From positions 82,792-146,791 of the forward strand of contig NIRF01000003.1 in assembly GCA_002878375.1 (NCBI GenBank): a stretch of 64,000 nt of DNA, given 5' to 3'. A program made the translations under genes and the position numbers. This DNA is from Dictyoglomus sp. NZ13-RE01. GTDB taxonomy: Bacteria > Dictyoglomota > Dictyoglomia > Dictyoglomales > Dictyoglomaceae. This document shows positions 26,204 to 38,589 of the stretch, piece after piece. How positions within the stretch are numbered: position 1 is the first letter of the stretch; every line of letters starts with the position of its first letter. The notes below the pieces were generated by a model. That model ran no database searches, had not been told where the DNA came from, and saw only the letters and a program-made list of their open reading frames with translations.

Positions 26204-29080
26204 TTAAAAAACATCTCCAAAACTGAAGTGAACTCTCCACTTAGTATTAGGATCAGCAGGATCTTGACCAAAATTGTATCCAAAGTCAAGCCTTATAGGT
26301 ATAAGTATAGTCTCGTATCTCAATCCTAACCCAACTCCTGTATAAAGCTTAATATCATTAAAAGAACTTAAAGATTTCAAATTAAAGGTGCCTCCAGAAT
26401 CTAAAAAGGCAACTCCATAAAGCCCACTTCCCAGTGGCATTCTATACTGCAGATTAAATAAAACATAAGAATCTCCAGAAAATTCATTATCCAAATAACC
26501 TCTTATGGAATTTGCCCCTCCAAGAGTAAAAAACTCTGTGGAGGGAATGTCTCCTTCCGAAAGACCTATAGATGCCTTCAGAGATAAAACTTGCCTATCC
26601 TTCATTTGAGAGATGGTCAAGGCATTTATATTTGTTAAAGGAATATGCCACTGAAACTCACCTTGGTACTTAGCAAAATTAGAGGCACTACCTCCCCCTG
26701 CAAATTCTATAGTTAGTGAAGACCTCGTCCCTTGGGTTGGACTTAATATAAAGTCTCTTGTATCCCTGGAAACACTTAACATAACACTTGCTATATTTGT
26801 ATGGGTATATGTAGCACCTAAGTATGTCTGCCACACATCCTCATATTTAAAGCCCAATCCTAAATTTATAGATCTTCCCAATGGATAATAGAAGGAAAAG
26901 CTTCCTCCTGTTCTCTCTTCATCCAAACTTTTCGTTCCCTCTTCGGTGGTAACACTTACTGTAGATTTTTTATCATAGATATCTAATTCAAAATTATTTT
27001 TACTTCCCAAGAACCATGGGTCATTAAACTTCAACGTGTAGTTTGCTTTTGCCCCACCAGATAGCAAGAAATTAAAGGATAATTTTTGAGCCTTTCCAAG
27101 AAAATTATCTTCTCTGTACTCAATAAAACCATAAAGTCCTGAAGAGCTTGAATAGCCCCCACCAAAATTTATAGATCCTGTCAATTTTTCTTTTGCTACA
27201 TATATAACCTTAATCTTATCTTCATCAGAACCCTGCTCAAGCCTTATCGCTACATCATCAAATACTCCAGTATTATATATGTTCTGCAAATCCTGCTTCA
27301 CCCTCTCCCAATTGAAAGGTGCTCCAATCTTTAAAGATATCTCTCTTCTTACCACATTTTCTTCCGTTGGTCTCCTCAAAAATGCCATAAAACCAAGAAC
27401 AGATGTTTCTGTGGTCTTTTGTATCTCAACCTTAATATCTTCCACTATATACTCTTTAAATATCAAGGTTAACTCACCATCCACAAATTTGAACTCTTTA
27501 AGGGTAGTAAAAACAAACCCTATATTTTGCAAATATTTTTGTATATTTTCAAAATCTTGGCGCAATAAAGAATAGTTGATTGGCATGCCCTCTTTAACCT
27601 GCATAATTTTCTTTATATTTTCGGAAGGAATGCTCTGAAGTCCTTCAAAGGATATTCTCTTAACTTGAGGATTCTCTTTAAACTCAAAAGTAAGTTTTAC
27701 ACCATCCCCCATTATATCTTTCTTAACATTAACACTCTCAAAGAAGCCAGAGCCTTCTAATTTCTTTATCTGCTCCTTTATCATCTCATCATTTATAAAG
27801 TCCCCTATTTTTAAAGTTATATAATCCTTTAAAGATTCAGGCTTAATCAGATTGAGACCTTCAAAATTAACCTCCAAAAGGATAGGGTTTTCTTTAACTT
27901 TAAAGGTAACATAGACTCCAGAAACACTACTTATCTTTTTAACCTCAACACTCTCAAAATATGGGGAATTAAGAAGCAAACTCTTTTTCTCCTCTAAAAA
28001 TTTATCACTATAAAATTCCCTACCCCTTAAAGCCAACATCTTTAATATATTCTCTTTCGACAAATTTCTATTTCCTTCTATGAAAACTGCAAGAATAATA
28101 GGATTTTCCTTAAACTTTAAATTAACTACTACATTTTCGACATTGTCACTAATATCCCAATCTACTCTCTCAAAATATCCAGTATTTAGTAACTTATTCT
28201 CCCAAACCTCTTTTAAATAATCTGAATAAAATAACTTTTCTTCTGGTTTAATTTTATTTTCAACAATTTCCCCCTTAATGCCTAATACATTTCTGACTTC
28301 ATCTATCTTTACATTATTTAAGCCATATATGTTTATTTCGGAGATTAATGGATTTTCTACAAAATAGAAGGATACATATGCATATCCTTTATCTTCTGTT
28401 AAAGAGTAATCTACCTTAGAGAATAAACCACTCTCTTCTAAGTTTTTCTTTTTTTCATCTAATATGGAAGATGAAATGAAATCATCCACTTTAAGATTTA
28501 TAATACCTTCTACTTTTTCCTTAGATACATTTTTGAGACCAAAGTAATCTAAACGCTTAATAATTGGCATTTCTTTAAAAATAAAGTTTAATAAAATTCC
28601 ACTCTCTGTATTCTCCTCTTGAATATCTATATCCTCAAAAAAGCCTGTTTCAAGAAAGGCTTTTCTTTGATCCCAAATCTTCTTTTCTGTTGTCCATCCA
28701 ATATTAGGAAGAAATAAAGATTTACTTAATGTATTTACATCCACCTTACTTAATCCTAAAAATCTAATCCCTGATATCCAGATTAAAAATGGGGTTTCTA
28801 CAAGTTGAAAAGAAAGCTCAATGCCGTCCTTTGTGGAATTTTTAATTACATTTACAGATAAGAAAAATCCTGTATTTTCTAATCTCTTTTTCAAATCTTC
28901 CAACTTTCCGTCATCTATAGTATCTCCTACCTTTATCCCTATAATCTTCAAAATCTCATCCCTACTAATTTTCTGATTTCCCTCAATAATTATTCCAGAA
29001 ACTTTATATGTAGCCTGCTGTGAATATATTACATTTATCAGAAAAACACTGATTAAGATTATAAACACAAACTTTTTCAA
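26204..29080 (-). CDS. bamA: BamA, outer-membrane protein assembly factor with eight POTRA units
   Basis: An Omp85 insertase that folds beta-barrel proteins into the outer membrane. The TTG at 29080 was chosen because GAAAGGATGGTGAT precedes it and a signal peptide (KKFVFIILISVFLINVIYS) follows. Eight POTRA-like units are visible at about 24-97, 98-172, 173-244, 245-327, 328-399, 400-471, 472-546 and 547-632; most share the pattern F.G...........I, a GFFESV-type turn and a closing KENP strand. A barrel (633-958) ends in Phe. Proteobacterial BamA has five POTRA, so this periplasmic arm is long. It lies between tamB and a short BamA-like gene. Confidence 0.92.
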   Translation of the reverse strand: MKKFVFIILISVFLINVIYSQQATYKVSGIIIEGNQKISRDEILKIIGIKVGDTIDDGKLEDLKKRLENTGFFLSVNVIKNSTKDGIELSFQLVETPFLIWISGIRFLGLSKVDVNTLSKSLFLPNIGWTTEKKIWDQRKAFLETGFFEDIDIQEENTESGILLNFIFKEMPIIKRLDYFGLKNVSKEKVEGIINLKVDDFISSSILDEKKKNLEESGLFSKVDYSLTEDKGYAYVSFYFVENPLISEINIYGLNNVKIDEVRNVLGIKGEIVENKIKPEEKLFYSDYLKEVWENKLLNTGYFERVDWDISDNVENVVVNLKFKENPIILAVFIEGNRNLSKENILKMLALRGREFYSDKFLEEKKSLLLNSPYFESVEVKKISSVSGVYVTFKVKENPILLEVNFEGLNLIKPESLKDYITLKIGDFINDEMIKEQIKKLEGSGFFESVNVKKDIMGDGVKLTFEFKENPQVKRISFEGLQSIPSENIKKIMQVKEGMPINYSLLRQDFENIQKYLQNIGFVFTTLKEFKFVDGELTLIFKEYIVEDIKVEIQKTTETSVLGFMAFLRRPTEENVVRREISLKIGAPFNWERVKQDLQNIYNTGVFDDVAIRLEQGSDEDKIKVIYVAKEKLTGSINFGGGYSSSSGLYGFIEYREDNFLGKAQKLSFNFLLSGGAKANYTLKFNDPWFLGSKNNFELDIYDKKSTVSVTTEEGTKSLDEERTGGSFSFYYPLGRSINLGLGFKYEDVWQTYLGATYTHTNIASVMLSVSRDTRDFILSPTQGTRSSLTIEFAGGGSASNFAKYQGEFQWHIPLTNINALTISQMKDRQVLSLKASIGLSEGDIPSTEFFTLGGANSIRGYLDNEFSGDSYVLFNLQYRMPLGSGLYGVAFLDSGGTFNLKSLSSFNDIKLYTGVGLGLRYETILIPIRLDFGYNFGQDPADPNTKWRVHFSFGDVF

Positions 29081-29096
29081 AATATCACCATCCTTT

Positions 29097-32000
29097 CTAA
29101 AATTTAACCCCATATTGGAAAGAGAAGAAGTTAACTCCCTCTGTATTAAGCCATTTTATATTTAATCCACTTCTAAGTAAATATTCTAACTCCCACCCAG
29201 AAAAACTTCCTTTTTCAAGAGAATAATCTAACCTGAATATTATATTATCAGATAATTTTTTTTCAAAGGTTATTTTACTGAAGGTAGGTATGAAATAACT
29301 TAGATTGTATTGTACTTTAATAGATTCCAAATTTAAAACCCTACTTATCTCGGAGAATAATGGACTAATAAGATACTCTATTAAAGTAGAACTAATAATA
29401 TTTTGAACCCCAATAGGAATATTTTCAAGAAAAGAGTATAAAGGAAAGGTCTCCTCCTTAGCAAAAGTCAATCTCTCCTGTCCTAAAAGAAGAAAGAGAA
29501 TCTCTTTCAATGATAAAGGAGGATCAGAGGTAAAGTTTATAGATGATTGTCCCATAAATCCATATCCTGTTAAATAAACTACGTAATTTTGAATGGTTGT
29601 TTTTGCCATAATTTCCCAAATATTCTCTGTATAACTTAAACCTAAAAATTTAATGTACCCTGAATAAATAGAAAAATTCCTATTTACTATATTGATATTT
29701 CCTTTTGAAAAATCAATTTTTCCTAATAGTAATGGTTTTGATAGATCTCCCGATACATATACTCCCCCCTTTAAACTCAAGCTAAGCCCCATATCAGGAA
29801 GGTAAAAGACTACATTGTCACCTAAATTCAAATTTAGTGACAGACGAATCTTTGGAAGCAAAGTTTCTTCTCCTTTTGTCTCCTGTTTTGGTATAGACAA
29901 TACCGCATTATAGAGGGTTACATCTCCCTTTACTATTGGACTCTTAAGATCACTAATATTTATATCTCCATCGAAATATGATTTTGCCAGATCTGGTACA
30001 TTAAGGACTAAGTTCTTTATCTTTAAATTTACATCTAAATTAGGATATATAAAGCCAGTTCCTGAAACTTTTGAAGAGGCAAAAGGAATATCAAGCTTTT
30101 CTAATTTAATATTACTACCATCTGCTTCTATTCCAAAGCCCAAAGAATTGACTTTTTGCATTATATAAACGAACTCTAAAGGCTCAGAGAAATCAATATT
30201 TCCCTCTAAATTCCATTTAGAAAGATTCCCTTCTATTTTTATACTTACTTTTCCTTTCTCAATATTCTTAGCTATTTGAGAAGGAATAATATAGGTTAAA
30301 AATTCAGTATTATCAAATTTTAATGACAAATCAAAATTATCCCCTTTTATAAATCCAGAAATTACACCCATTGCCATATCTCTGATAGTGCCATTTAATA
30401 AATATCCATCATTACCTTGAAAAATATTAGCATTAATCACTAAATTTCTATTTAAGTTAAATAGATTCAAAACAGAAATTAAATTTCCATCTTTAATGGC
30501 AAAAGAAGCTAAATTAACAATTCCCCCAAAGATTCCAGAAATCTCAGGCAAATTAATAATCCTAAGCATTTCTAAAGGAACATTTCGTAAAACTAAAGTA
30601 CCTTTTCCTTGTGCATCTAAATCAATTTTAATATTCCCATCCTTTTCAAAATTGAAAGTGCCTTTTAATAAGTCTTTATCTTTTAAATTCATTAGAATAT
30701 TACCCCTTATAAGCTTCGGAATCTTTGTTTCCTTACTCTCAAGCTCTACAACCATTTTTTTATAATCTACACTACCTTTCCATAAGCTATCCATCATAGG
30801 ATATTTAGAAGAAGATAACTTTAAGTCAAAGAGAAAATCTTCCTGAACTTCTCCTCTTAACTGCCATAAAAACTCCCAAAGCTCACCTTTAACATTTAGA
30901 CTTAATTTGTCTTTATAAATTCCGTCTAAGGATAAATTCTTTATAGAAAGGTTAGTGAAATTTATCTCATCAGAAGAAAGGTTAAAAACTATCTCAGAGG
31001 GTAAGAATTGAATATTTAAATCTTTAACTATGCCTTTTAAACCACTAACTATATTATTCTTTTCAAGATTTATATTCTTTCCTATTATGTTTAATTTATT
31101 ACTATAATATTCTCCTTTTATTTCCCCCTCCCATATATTTCCAGAAATAGAAATGTGATCTATTTCTCCGCCCAAATTAACAATACCTAAATCTGAGTTC
31201 TCATATGATATCTTTATAAATCCATCCAAATACTTGAAATAATTTAAGGAAAGAATAGAAGATAATCTAAGCTTATCAAAAAGTAAAAATTCTATTTTTT
31301 CGAAATGAAGTCCGTTATTAACTGTTCCAAGAATACTTAAGTTTCCTATATTTACTCCTTTAAAAACTAACTTCTCCGAATTTATTTTAAAACCTATGTC
31401 TTTATCTAAGATTATCTCTCCATCAAGTTTACCATTAATCTCTTTTATAAGAGAATTAATACTTAATCCGATTAAATAGATAGCGCCAGAATTATTAGAA
31501 AGATTGTAATTTCCCTTGATACTTCCCCCAAGAATCTCTCCACTTATGTAAACATTCTCATCTTTCCAATCAAAATCTAATTCTCCAATACTAATATCTT
31601 CATAGCATAAATCCTTCAGTCTTAAAGAATTTTTTAAATCGAATATAAATTGAGCTTTTATTGGGAAAGAGCCATATATTAAAGTTACTTCTCCATTCAT
31701 ATTTTCTTCCTTTAGAGTTCCCAAAATATTTATACTAAAGATATCTCCCATATATTTAGCCTTTAAAATGCCATTAAAGGATAAATCATCATTGATATTT
31801 AATGTTAGCTCTTCAAGTTCATTAATTAAATTTTTAGCATAGATAAAAGCCCTCCACTTCCAATTCTCACCTAAGACTTCAATATCAAAAATCCTTCCAG
31901 AGGATGTGGATGAAAATCTCCCTTTTATGTTCCCAAGATTATTAAATTCTAATTTTCCTCTAAAATCATTTAATATAATATTTCCTATCTTTATAAAATT

Positions 32001-33956
32001 ATTTCTGGAAGTAATTTCGCCCTTCCAATCATTCATATCTCCTTTTACAGAAAAGATAAGGGGAATACTTACTCCACTGTCAATAATTATGTTCCCTTTC
32101 AGATCTATCTTTTTCTCCGCAACATTCAAAATACCATTTCCAGCTAAATAATTTCTACCAATCTTTGCACTTACACTCCTTATAAGAATTTGAGATAGAT
32201 TATTCCCTGATAAAAATAGATTTACCCTCTCAAAAGAAAGACCATTATATTTTATATCTCTTCCAGCAATACTTGCTTCTATATATGGCTCTTTTAAAAT
32301 ATTTCCTTTTACCCTTACCTCTCCAAATAGATTCCCATTTAAATTCTCCATCTGTAATAAAGTGTTTGGAATAGATATTTTTAAGTTTGCGTTTTCAAAT
32401 TCTGGATCACATACTCCTGAAATGAAAAATGGGTTGAAAGGAGTGATTAACTTTCCAGAAACTTTATAATTCCCAAAGAAATAAGTTAGATTTAAAAAGA
32501 GATCAAAAGAATAACCATAAAGATTTATTCCACTACCCTTTATATTTACTTCTTTGAGGAAAAAAAAATTTAGATCAGATTCTCCTTCTACAGAGAAATC
32601 AACTTTTTCCGCAGAATACTCTCCTAATTTACCATTTTGTAAAGTTCCAGTTAAAAGGAGTTTCCAAGTTTTTTCGCCACTACCTTTCAAGCTAAAATTA
32701 GCAATTCCTTCTATAGGGGGTAAATTAAAAGATTTTGCAATATTTTGGATTGGTATATTCTCTCCATTCAATAATAATTCCCCTTTTTGCTTATCCATGT
32801 TGTAGGTAAGCTTTCCAGTCATTTTACCGCCTAAAAATAATGCGGAAAGGTCTAAGTTTAGGTTTGGTAATGTTGAAGAGGAAGTAATATCAAGGGTATC
32901 AAAGGATAATCTAAAAATCTCACCATTTTTTACACTAATTTTCCCCAATATACTTGGTGTCTCATATTTTCCCTCTATTTTAAAACTGCCATTTCCAATT
33001 CCTTTTAATCCAAAATTATTAGATAAATATTTTTCATCAATATTAGAGATATCTAAATTTTTGATATTCAAATCTAAGAGTAGATCAGGTGTAAATCTAC
33101 CTGATAAATTGATTTCAGATGTCTCCCAATACCCTTGCCCATTCTTAAGAATGATATTATTTTTATCAATTACAATATTAGCAGTAATCTTTTTAATAGA
33201 AAGATTAAAATCCTTTAATGATATGGTTGTATCCTGGATAGATAAGTTTCCATTCACATACCATTCTGCACCTTTTCCTGCTATTGAAAGACTTCCTGTA
33301 AAAGTACCATCCTCGGTAACAAAAAGATCTGGCAAAAATAAATGCGCCCAATCTTTTGCCTTTGCATTTTTAAAACTAAAATTCAAAACTCCCGAACTTT
33401 CTGAGAAATTATAGGTTCCTTGACTGGACAAAGTTTCTTTAGAAGAGGTAGATGTTGCAGTATAGGAAATAACTTGGTTCTTATAATTAAACTCTCCACT
33501 CACATTAGAAACATTCGTTTCTTTTTTTGTCTTTATATCTCTAACTATTACGACGCCTTCTTTTACCTTAGCCCTTATTTCAATATTAATAGTAGAGGTA
33601 GAAGTGCCACCACTTATATTTCCAAGACCAGGTATTTCTGGAAAAACCCATTCCCCTTTTTCATTATGAATTATAATTATCTTTGGCTTTGTTAATTCTA
33701 AATTAATAGGAGAAAGCTTTAGGACATTTTCCACAGAGACTCCTACATTGGCAAGAAATATTCTATTTCCAATACTCAAATCTCCTGCATATATCTTATT
33801 TGGAAATACAAACCTTACATCTCCACATTTAACGCTTCCCCCAAAAGTCTTCTCAAGAGCATATTTAATTATAATTCTTCCCCATAAAGGAGAAGTTAAA
33901 AGAAGTACTCCAAATAGAAATAAAAATACACTTAAGATAGTAAGAAGTTTTTTCAC
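29097..33956 (-). CDS. tamB: TamB/AsmA-like translocation and assembly module protein
   Basis: A 1619-residue inner-membrane-anchored protein. One N-terminal helix (KLLTILSVFLFLFGVLLLTS) is followed by a very long periplasmic stretch of beta-rich repeats, as in the lipid-conducting groove of TamB and AsmA-like proteins. The C-terminal DUF490 region has SGYIKFLGLSYTENIWEIMA and SDPPLSLKEILFLLLGQ. Such proteins bridge the two membranes for barrel assembly or phospholipid transfer. The GTG start overlaps the murA stop (GTGA), and bamA follows 16 bases later. Confidence 0.88.
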   Translation of the reverse strand: MKKLLTILSVFLFLFGVLLLTSPLWGRIIIKYALEKTFGGSVKCGDVRFVFPNKIYAGDLSIGNRIFLANVGVSVENVLKLSPINLELTKPKIIIIHNEKGEWVFPEIPGLGNISGGTSTSTINIEIRAKVKEGVVIVRDIKTKKETNVSNVSGEFNYKNQVISYTATSTSSKETLSSQGTYNFSESSGVLNFSFKNAKAKDWAHLFLPDLFVTEDGTFTGSLSIAGKGAEWYVNGNLSIQDTTISLKDFNLSIKKITANIVIDKNNIILKNGQGYWETSEINLSGRFTPDLLLDLNIKNLDISNIDEKYLSNNFGLKGIGNGSFKIEGKYETPSILGKISVKNGEIFRLSFDTLDITSSSTLPNLNLDLSALFLGGKMTGKLTYNMDKQKGELLLNGENIPIQNIAKSFNLPPIEGIANFSLKGSGEKTWKLLLTGTLQNGKLGEYSAEKVDFSVEGESDLNFFFLKEVNIKGSGINLYGYSFDLFLNLTYFFGNYKVSGKLITPFNPFFISGVCDPEFENANLKISIPNTLLQMENLNGNLFGEVRVKGNILKEPYIEASIAGRDIKYNGLSFERVNLFLSGNNLSQILIRSVSAKIGRNYLAGNGILNVAEKKIDLKGNIIIDSGVSIPLIFSVKGDMNDWKGEITSRNNFIKIGNIILNDFRGKLEFNNLGNIKGRFSSTSSGRIFDIEVLGENWKWRAFIYAKNLINELEELTLNINDDLSFNGILKAKYMGDIFSINILGTLKEENMNGEVTLIYGSFPIKAQFIFDLKNSLRLKDLCYEDISIGELDFDWKDENVYISGEILGGSIKGNYNLSNNSGAIYLIGLSINSLIKEINGKLDGEIILDKDIGFKINSEKLVFKGVNIGNLSILGTVNNGLHFEKIEFLLFDKLRLSSILSLNYFKYLDGFIKISYENSDLGIVNLGGEIDHISISGNIWEGEIKGEYYSNKLNIIGKNINLEKNNIVSGLKGIVKDLNIQFLPSEIVFNLSSDEINFTNLSIKNLSLDGIYKDKLSLNVKGELWEFLWQLRGEVQEDFLFDLKLSSSKYPMMDSLWKGSVDYKKMVVELESKETKIPKLIRGNILMNLKDKDLLKGTFNFEKDGNIKIDLDAQGKGTLVLRNVPLEMLRIINLPEISGIFGGIVNLASFAIKDGNLISVLNLFNLNRNLVINANIFQGNDGYLLNGTIRDMAMGVISGFIKGDNFDLSLKFDNTEFLTYIIPSQIAKNIEKGKVSIKIEGNLSKWNLEGNIDFSEPLEFVYIMQKVNSLGFGIEADGSNIKLEKLDIPFASSKVSGTGFIYPNLDVNLKIKNLVLNVPDLAKSYFDGDINISDLKSPIVKGDVTLYNAVLSIPKQETKGEETLLPKIRLSLNLNLGDNVVFYLPDMGLSLSLKGGVYVSGDLSKPLLLGKIDFSKGNINIVNRNFSIYSGYIKFLGLSYTENIWEIMAKTTIQNYVVYLTGYGFMGQSSINFTSDPPLSLKEILFLLLGQERLTFAKEETFPLYSFLENIPIGVQNIISSTLIEYLISPLFSEISRVLNLESIKVQYNLSYFIPTFSKITFEKKLSDNIIFRLDYSLEKGSFSGWELEYLLRSGLNIKWLNTEGVNFFSFQYGVKF

Positions 33957-35221
33957 TCTTTTCTTACCCTCCTAATTTTTGCCCCTAAAGCATTTAATTC
34001 TTCATCTAACCTCACATATCCTCTATCTATATGCTCTCCTGCATCTATAACTTCGGTCTCTCCTTGTGCACATAATCCTGCTATAACTAAAGCAGCTCCA
34101 GCTCTTAAGTCTGTTGCCTCAACTGGTGCTCCCAAAAGTTTTGGAACTCCTTGTATAAAAGCAGTTCTTCCTTCTATACTAATTTTTGCACCCAATCTCA
34201 ATAACTCACCTACATGTGAAAATCTATTTTCAAATATATTTTCTACAATGACACTATTTCCCTGAGCAAGACATGCAAAAACCATAATTTGAGGCTGTAA
34301 ATCAGTTGGAAAGCCTGGATATGGCATTGTATTAATCTCAATTCCTTTCCATTCCTTTGCCCCTTTAACTAATACTTCATTTCCCAAGACCTTTATTGTA
34401 TCAACTCCTGCCTCCTTTAACTTTACTAACAAACTTTGAATATGTTCAATCTCGACATTCTTAATCAAAATTTCCTTGCCAATCATCACTCCCGTTATTA
34501 TAAAGGTACCTGCCGCTATTCTATCAGGTATTACCTTATAATAATCAATACTTTTTAATTTTTCCCTTCCCACAATATGTATAGTTGAAGTTCCTAATCC
34601 TTCTATCTCTGCACCTAATAATTTTAAAAAATTCCCTAAATCAACAACTTCTGGCTCACAAGCTGCGTTCTCAATAATAGTTTCACCCTTAGCCAAAACT
34701 GCTCCCATCATAATATTTCTTGTAGCTCCCACACTTGGCTTGTCCAAATATATTTTTGCACCCTTCAACCCCTTTTTTGCTCTGGCATGTACAAAACCAC
34801 TTTCTACATTTATTTCTGCACCCAAATTTTCAAAGCCTTTTATGTGTAAATCTACAGGTCTTATGCCAATTCTACATCCTCCAGGATATGGGATCTTTGC
34901 CTCTCCAAACCTGGCTAAAAGTGGACCTAAGATCTCAAAGGAAGCTCTCATTTTTGATACTAATTCATAAGGTGCCTCAAAGGATTTAGGCTCTCCTCTT
35001 ATAGTTACCTTTTGGTCATCAATAACTACTTCTTTCCCTAATAGCCTCAAAATTTCTGCCATCGTTAGAATATCATTTACTGGGGGAACATCATCTAAAA
35101 TGACTTCATCATCTAATAATAGAGATGCAGCCATTATTGGAAGAGAAGCATTTTTGCTCCCAGATACTCTAATCTCTCCTTTTAACTTATGTCCACCTTC
35201 TATAATAAAACTGTCTCCCAA
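33953..35221 (-). CDS. murA: UDP-N-acetylglucosamine 1-carboxyvinyltransferase
   Basis: First committed step of peptidoglycan synthesis: moves enolpyruvate from PEP to UDP-GlcNAc. The 422-residue protein has SGSKNASLPIMAASLL near the start and the catalytic Cys in PGGCRIGIRPVDLH. The TTG at 35221 was chosen because GGGAGG lies upstream with good spacing; a longer frame back to 35269 would overlap upp and has a non-family N-terminus. The MurA product shares UDP-GlcNAc with LpxA, encoded in the same operon. Confidence 0.94.
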   Translation of the reverse strand: MGDSFIIEGGHKLKGEIRVSGSKNASLPIMAASLLLDDEVILDDVPPVNDILTMAEILRLLGKEVVIDDQKVTIRGEPKSFEAPYELVSKMRASFEILGPLLARFGEAKIPYPGGCRIGIRPVDLHIKGFENLGAEINVESGFVHARAKKGLKGAKIYLDKPSVGATRNIMMGAVLAKGETIIENAACEPEVVDLGNFLKLLGAEIEGLGTSTIHIVGREKLKSIDYYKVIPDRIAAGTFIITGVMIGKEILIKNVEIEHIQSLLVKLKEAGVDTIKVLGNEVLVKGAKEWKGIEINTMPYPGFPTDLQPQIMVFACLAQGNSVIVENIFENRFSHVGELLRLGAKISIEGRTAFIQGVPKLLGAPVEATDLRAGAALVIAGLCAQGETEVIDAGEHIDRGYVRLDEELNALGAKIRRVRKE

Positions 35222-35237
35222 AGGAGCCTCCCTTCCT

Positions 35238-37113
<1,876 letters not shown>

Positions 37114-37117
<4 letters not shown>

Positions 37118-37560
37118 AATAACTCCTCCTCATACTTTGAGATTTTTTGCAGTCTTAATTTATGTCTTCCACCTGAAAATTCAGTATTCAACCAAACCCT
37201 CACAATTTCTTTAGCTAAATCTTTTCCTAATATTCTTCCCCCTAAAGCTAAAATATTTGCATCATTATGTTCTCTACTCATTCTTGCCTCATAAGGATCT
37301 CTACAGAGAGCAGCTCTAATACCCTTTACTTTATTTGCAACTATACTCATACCAATTCCTGTTCCACATATTAGTATGCCTTTATCAAAACCACCCTTTG
37401 CAACAGCTTTTGCAACCAAAATTGCATAATCCGGATAATCCGCCCTCTCAGGAGAGTAAGTCCCAAAATCATGATAACTAATATTCCATTCCTCCAACCA
37501 CTTCTTAAGTTCCTCTTTTAACTCATATCCAGCATGATCTGAACCTATTGCTATCTTCAT
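37114..37560 (-). CDS. rpiB: Ribose-5-phosphate isomerase B
   Basis: Interconverts ribose 5-phosphate and ribulose 5-phosphate. The 148-residue protein shows [11 protein letters not shown], the active-site Cys in [11 protein letters not shown], and [14 protein letters not shown]. The neighbouring order tsaC-rpiB-glyA-upp is also seen in Firmicutes-type genomes. Ribose 5-phosphate feeds PRPP for Upp and Prs. Confidence 0.95.
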
Positions 37561-37563
37561 AAA

Positions 37564-38589
37564 TTATTCTCCTTCAAGATTTTTGGATGCTCTTATTAAT
37601 CTGTCCATTATAGCAAGACCAATCCCTTCTAAGGGATATGATTCACTCAAAATTATATCCACTTCATCCTCCAACATTCTCATTCCACTAAACAAATTAA
37701 CTGCAATACTTGGCAAATTTTTCCTACTACCTACTACTAATAATTTTACACTATTAGGATAAAAACTTCTATACTCTTCTGAAACTAATGCACCAACCTT
37801 TTTTCCTTCTTCAAGCCACTTCAATATTCTATTTTTCCATGTATCGTTAAATTCATCAATTATGTACAAAGGTACTTTGGGAGCATAATGCCTATGTTTC
37901 AATCCAGGTGATGGAACCTTCTCATTTTTATCACTTCTTCTCCAAACATTAATTTTTTTTCCCAAAACTTTCTCTATATCCTCCTTTGTACAAGCACCAG
38001 GACGCAAAATAATAGGCTCTTCTTCTGTTAGATCCAATACTGTGGATTCCAATCCATAAACAACCTCCCCTCCATCTAATATCACATCTATTCTATCTCC
38101 TAAATCCTCTAAAACATGCTCCGCTTTTGTTGGGCTTGGTCTTCCTGATAAATTAGCTGAAGGAGCAGGGATTGGTCTACCAAATGCTTTTAAAAGGGCA
38201 AGAGCTACAGGATGAGAAGGCTGTCTTATAGCTACTTTTTCACTTCCTGCCGTAATAATATCGTTTACTAATGAGGATTTGTAAAATATCAATGTAAGTG
38301 GACCTGGCCAAAATTTTTCTATTAGCTTTTCTGCGTCTTCAGAGACTTCCTCCGCAAGAGAATATATTTCATCTTTTCTTCCCACATGAACAATCAAAGG
38401 ATTATCTATTGGTCTATTTTTTACCATAAATATCTTTTTTATAGCGGACGGATTAAAGGCATCTGCTCCCAAACCATATACTGTTTCAGTGGGAAAAGCT
38501 ACAAGCCCTCCCTTTTCCAAAACCTTAACCGCATAATCTATGGCGGACATAGAGATATTATTAGGATCTACTTTAAAATACTTCCCCAT
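37564..38589 (-). CDS. tsaC: Threonylcarbamoyl-AMP synthase (Sua5 type)
   Basis: Makes threonylcarbamoyl-AMP from threonine, bicarbonate and ATP for the t6A modification of tRNAs that read ANN codons. The 341-residue protein has the YrdC domain (GLVAFPTETVYGLGADAF, PAPSANLSGRPSPT) and the C-terminal Sua5 domain after residue about 215, with SPGLKHRHYAPK in the linker. It overlaps prmC by 22 bases. Confidence 0.94.
   Translation of the reverse strand: MGKYFKVDPNNISMSAIDYAVKVLEKGGLVAFPTETVYGLGADAFNPSAIKKIFMVKNRPIDNPLIVHVGRKDEIYSLAEEVSEDAEKLIEKFWPGPLTLIFYKSSLVNDIITAGSEKVAIRQPSHPVALALLKAFGRPIPAPSANLSGRPSPTKAEHVLEDLGDRIDVILDGGEVVYGLESTVLDLTEEEPIILRPGACTKEDIEKVLGKKINVWRRSDKNEKVPSPGLKHRHYAPKVPLYIIDEFNDTWKNRILKWLEEGKKVGALVSEEYRSFYPNSVKLLVVGSRKNLPSIAVNLFSGMRMLEDEVDIILSESYPLEGIGLAIMDRLIRASKNLEGE

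Noticed and set aside
34735..34989. Overlapping + strand open frames within murA
   Set aside because: They are shadows of murA, which has clear catalytic motifs on the other strand.
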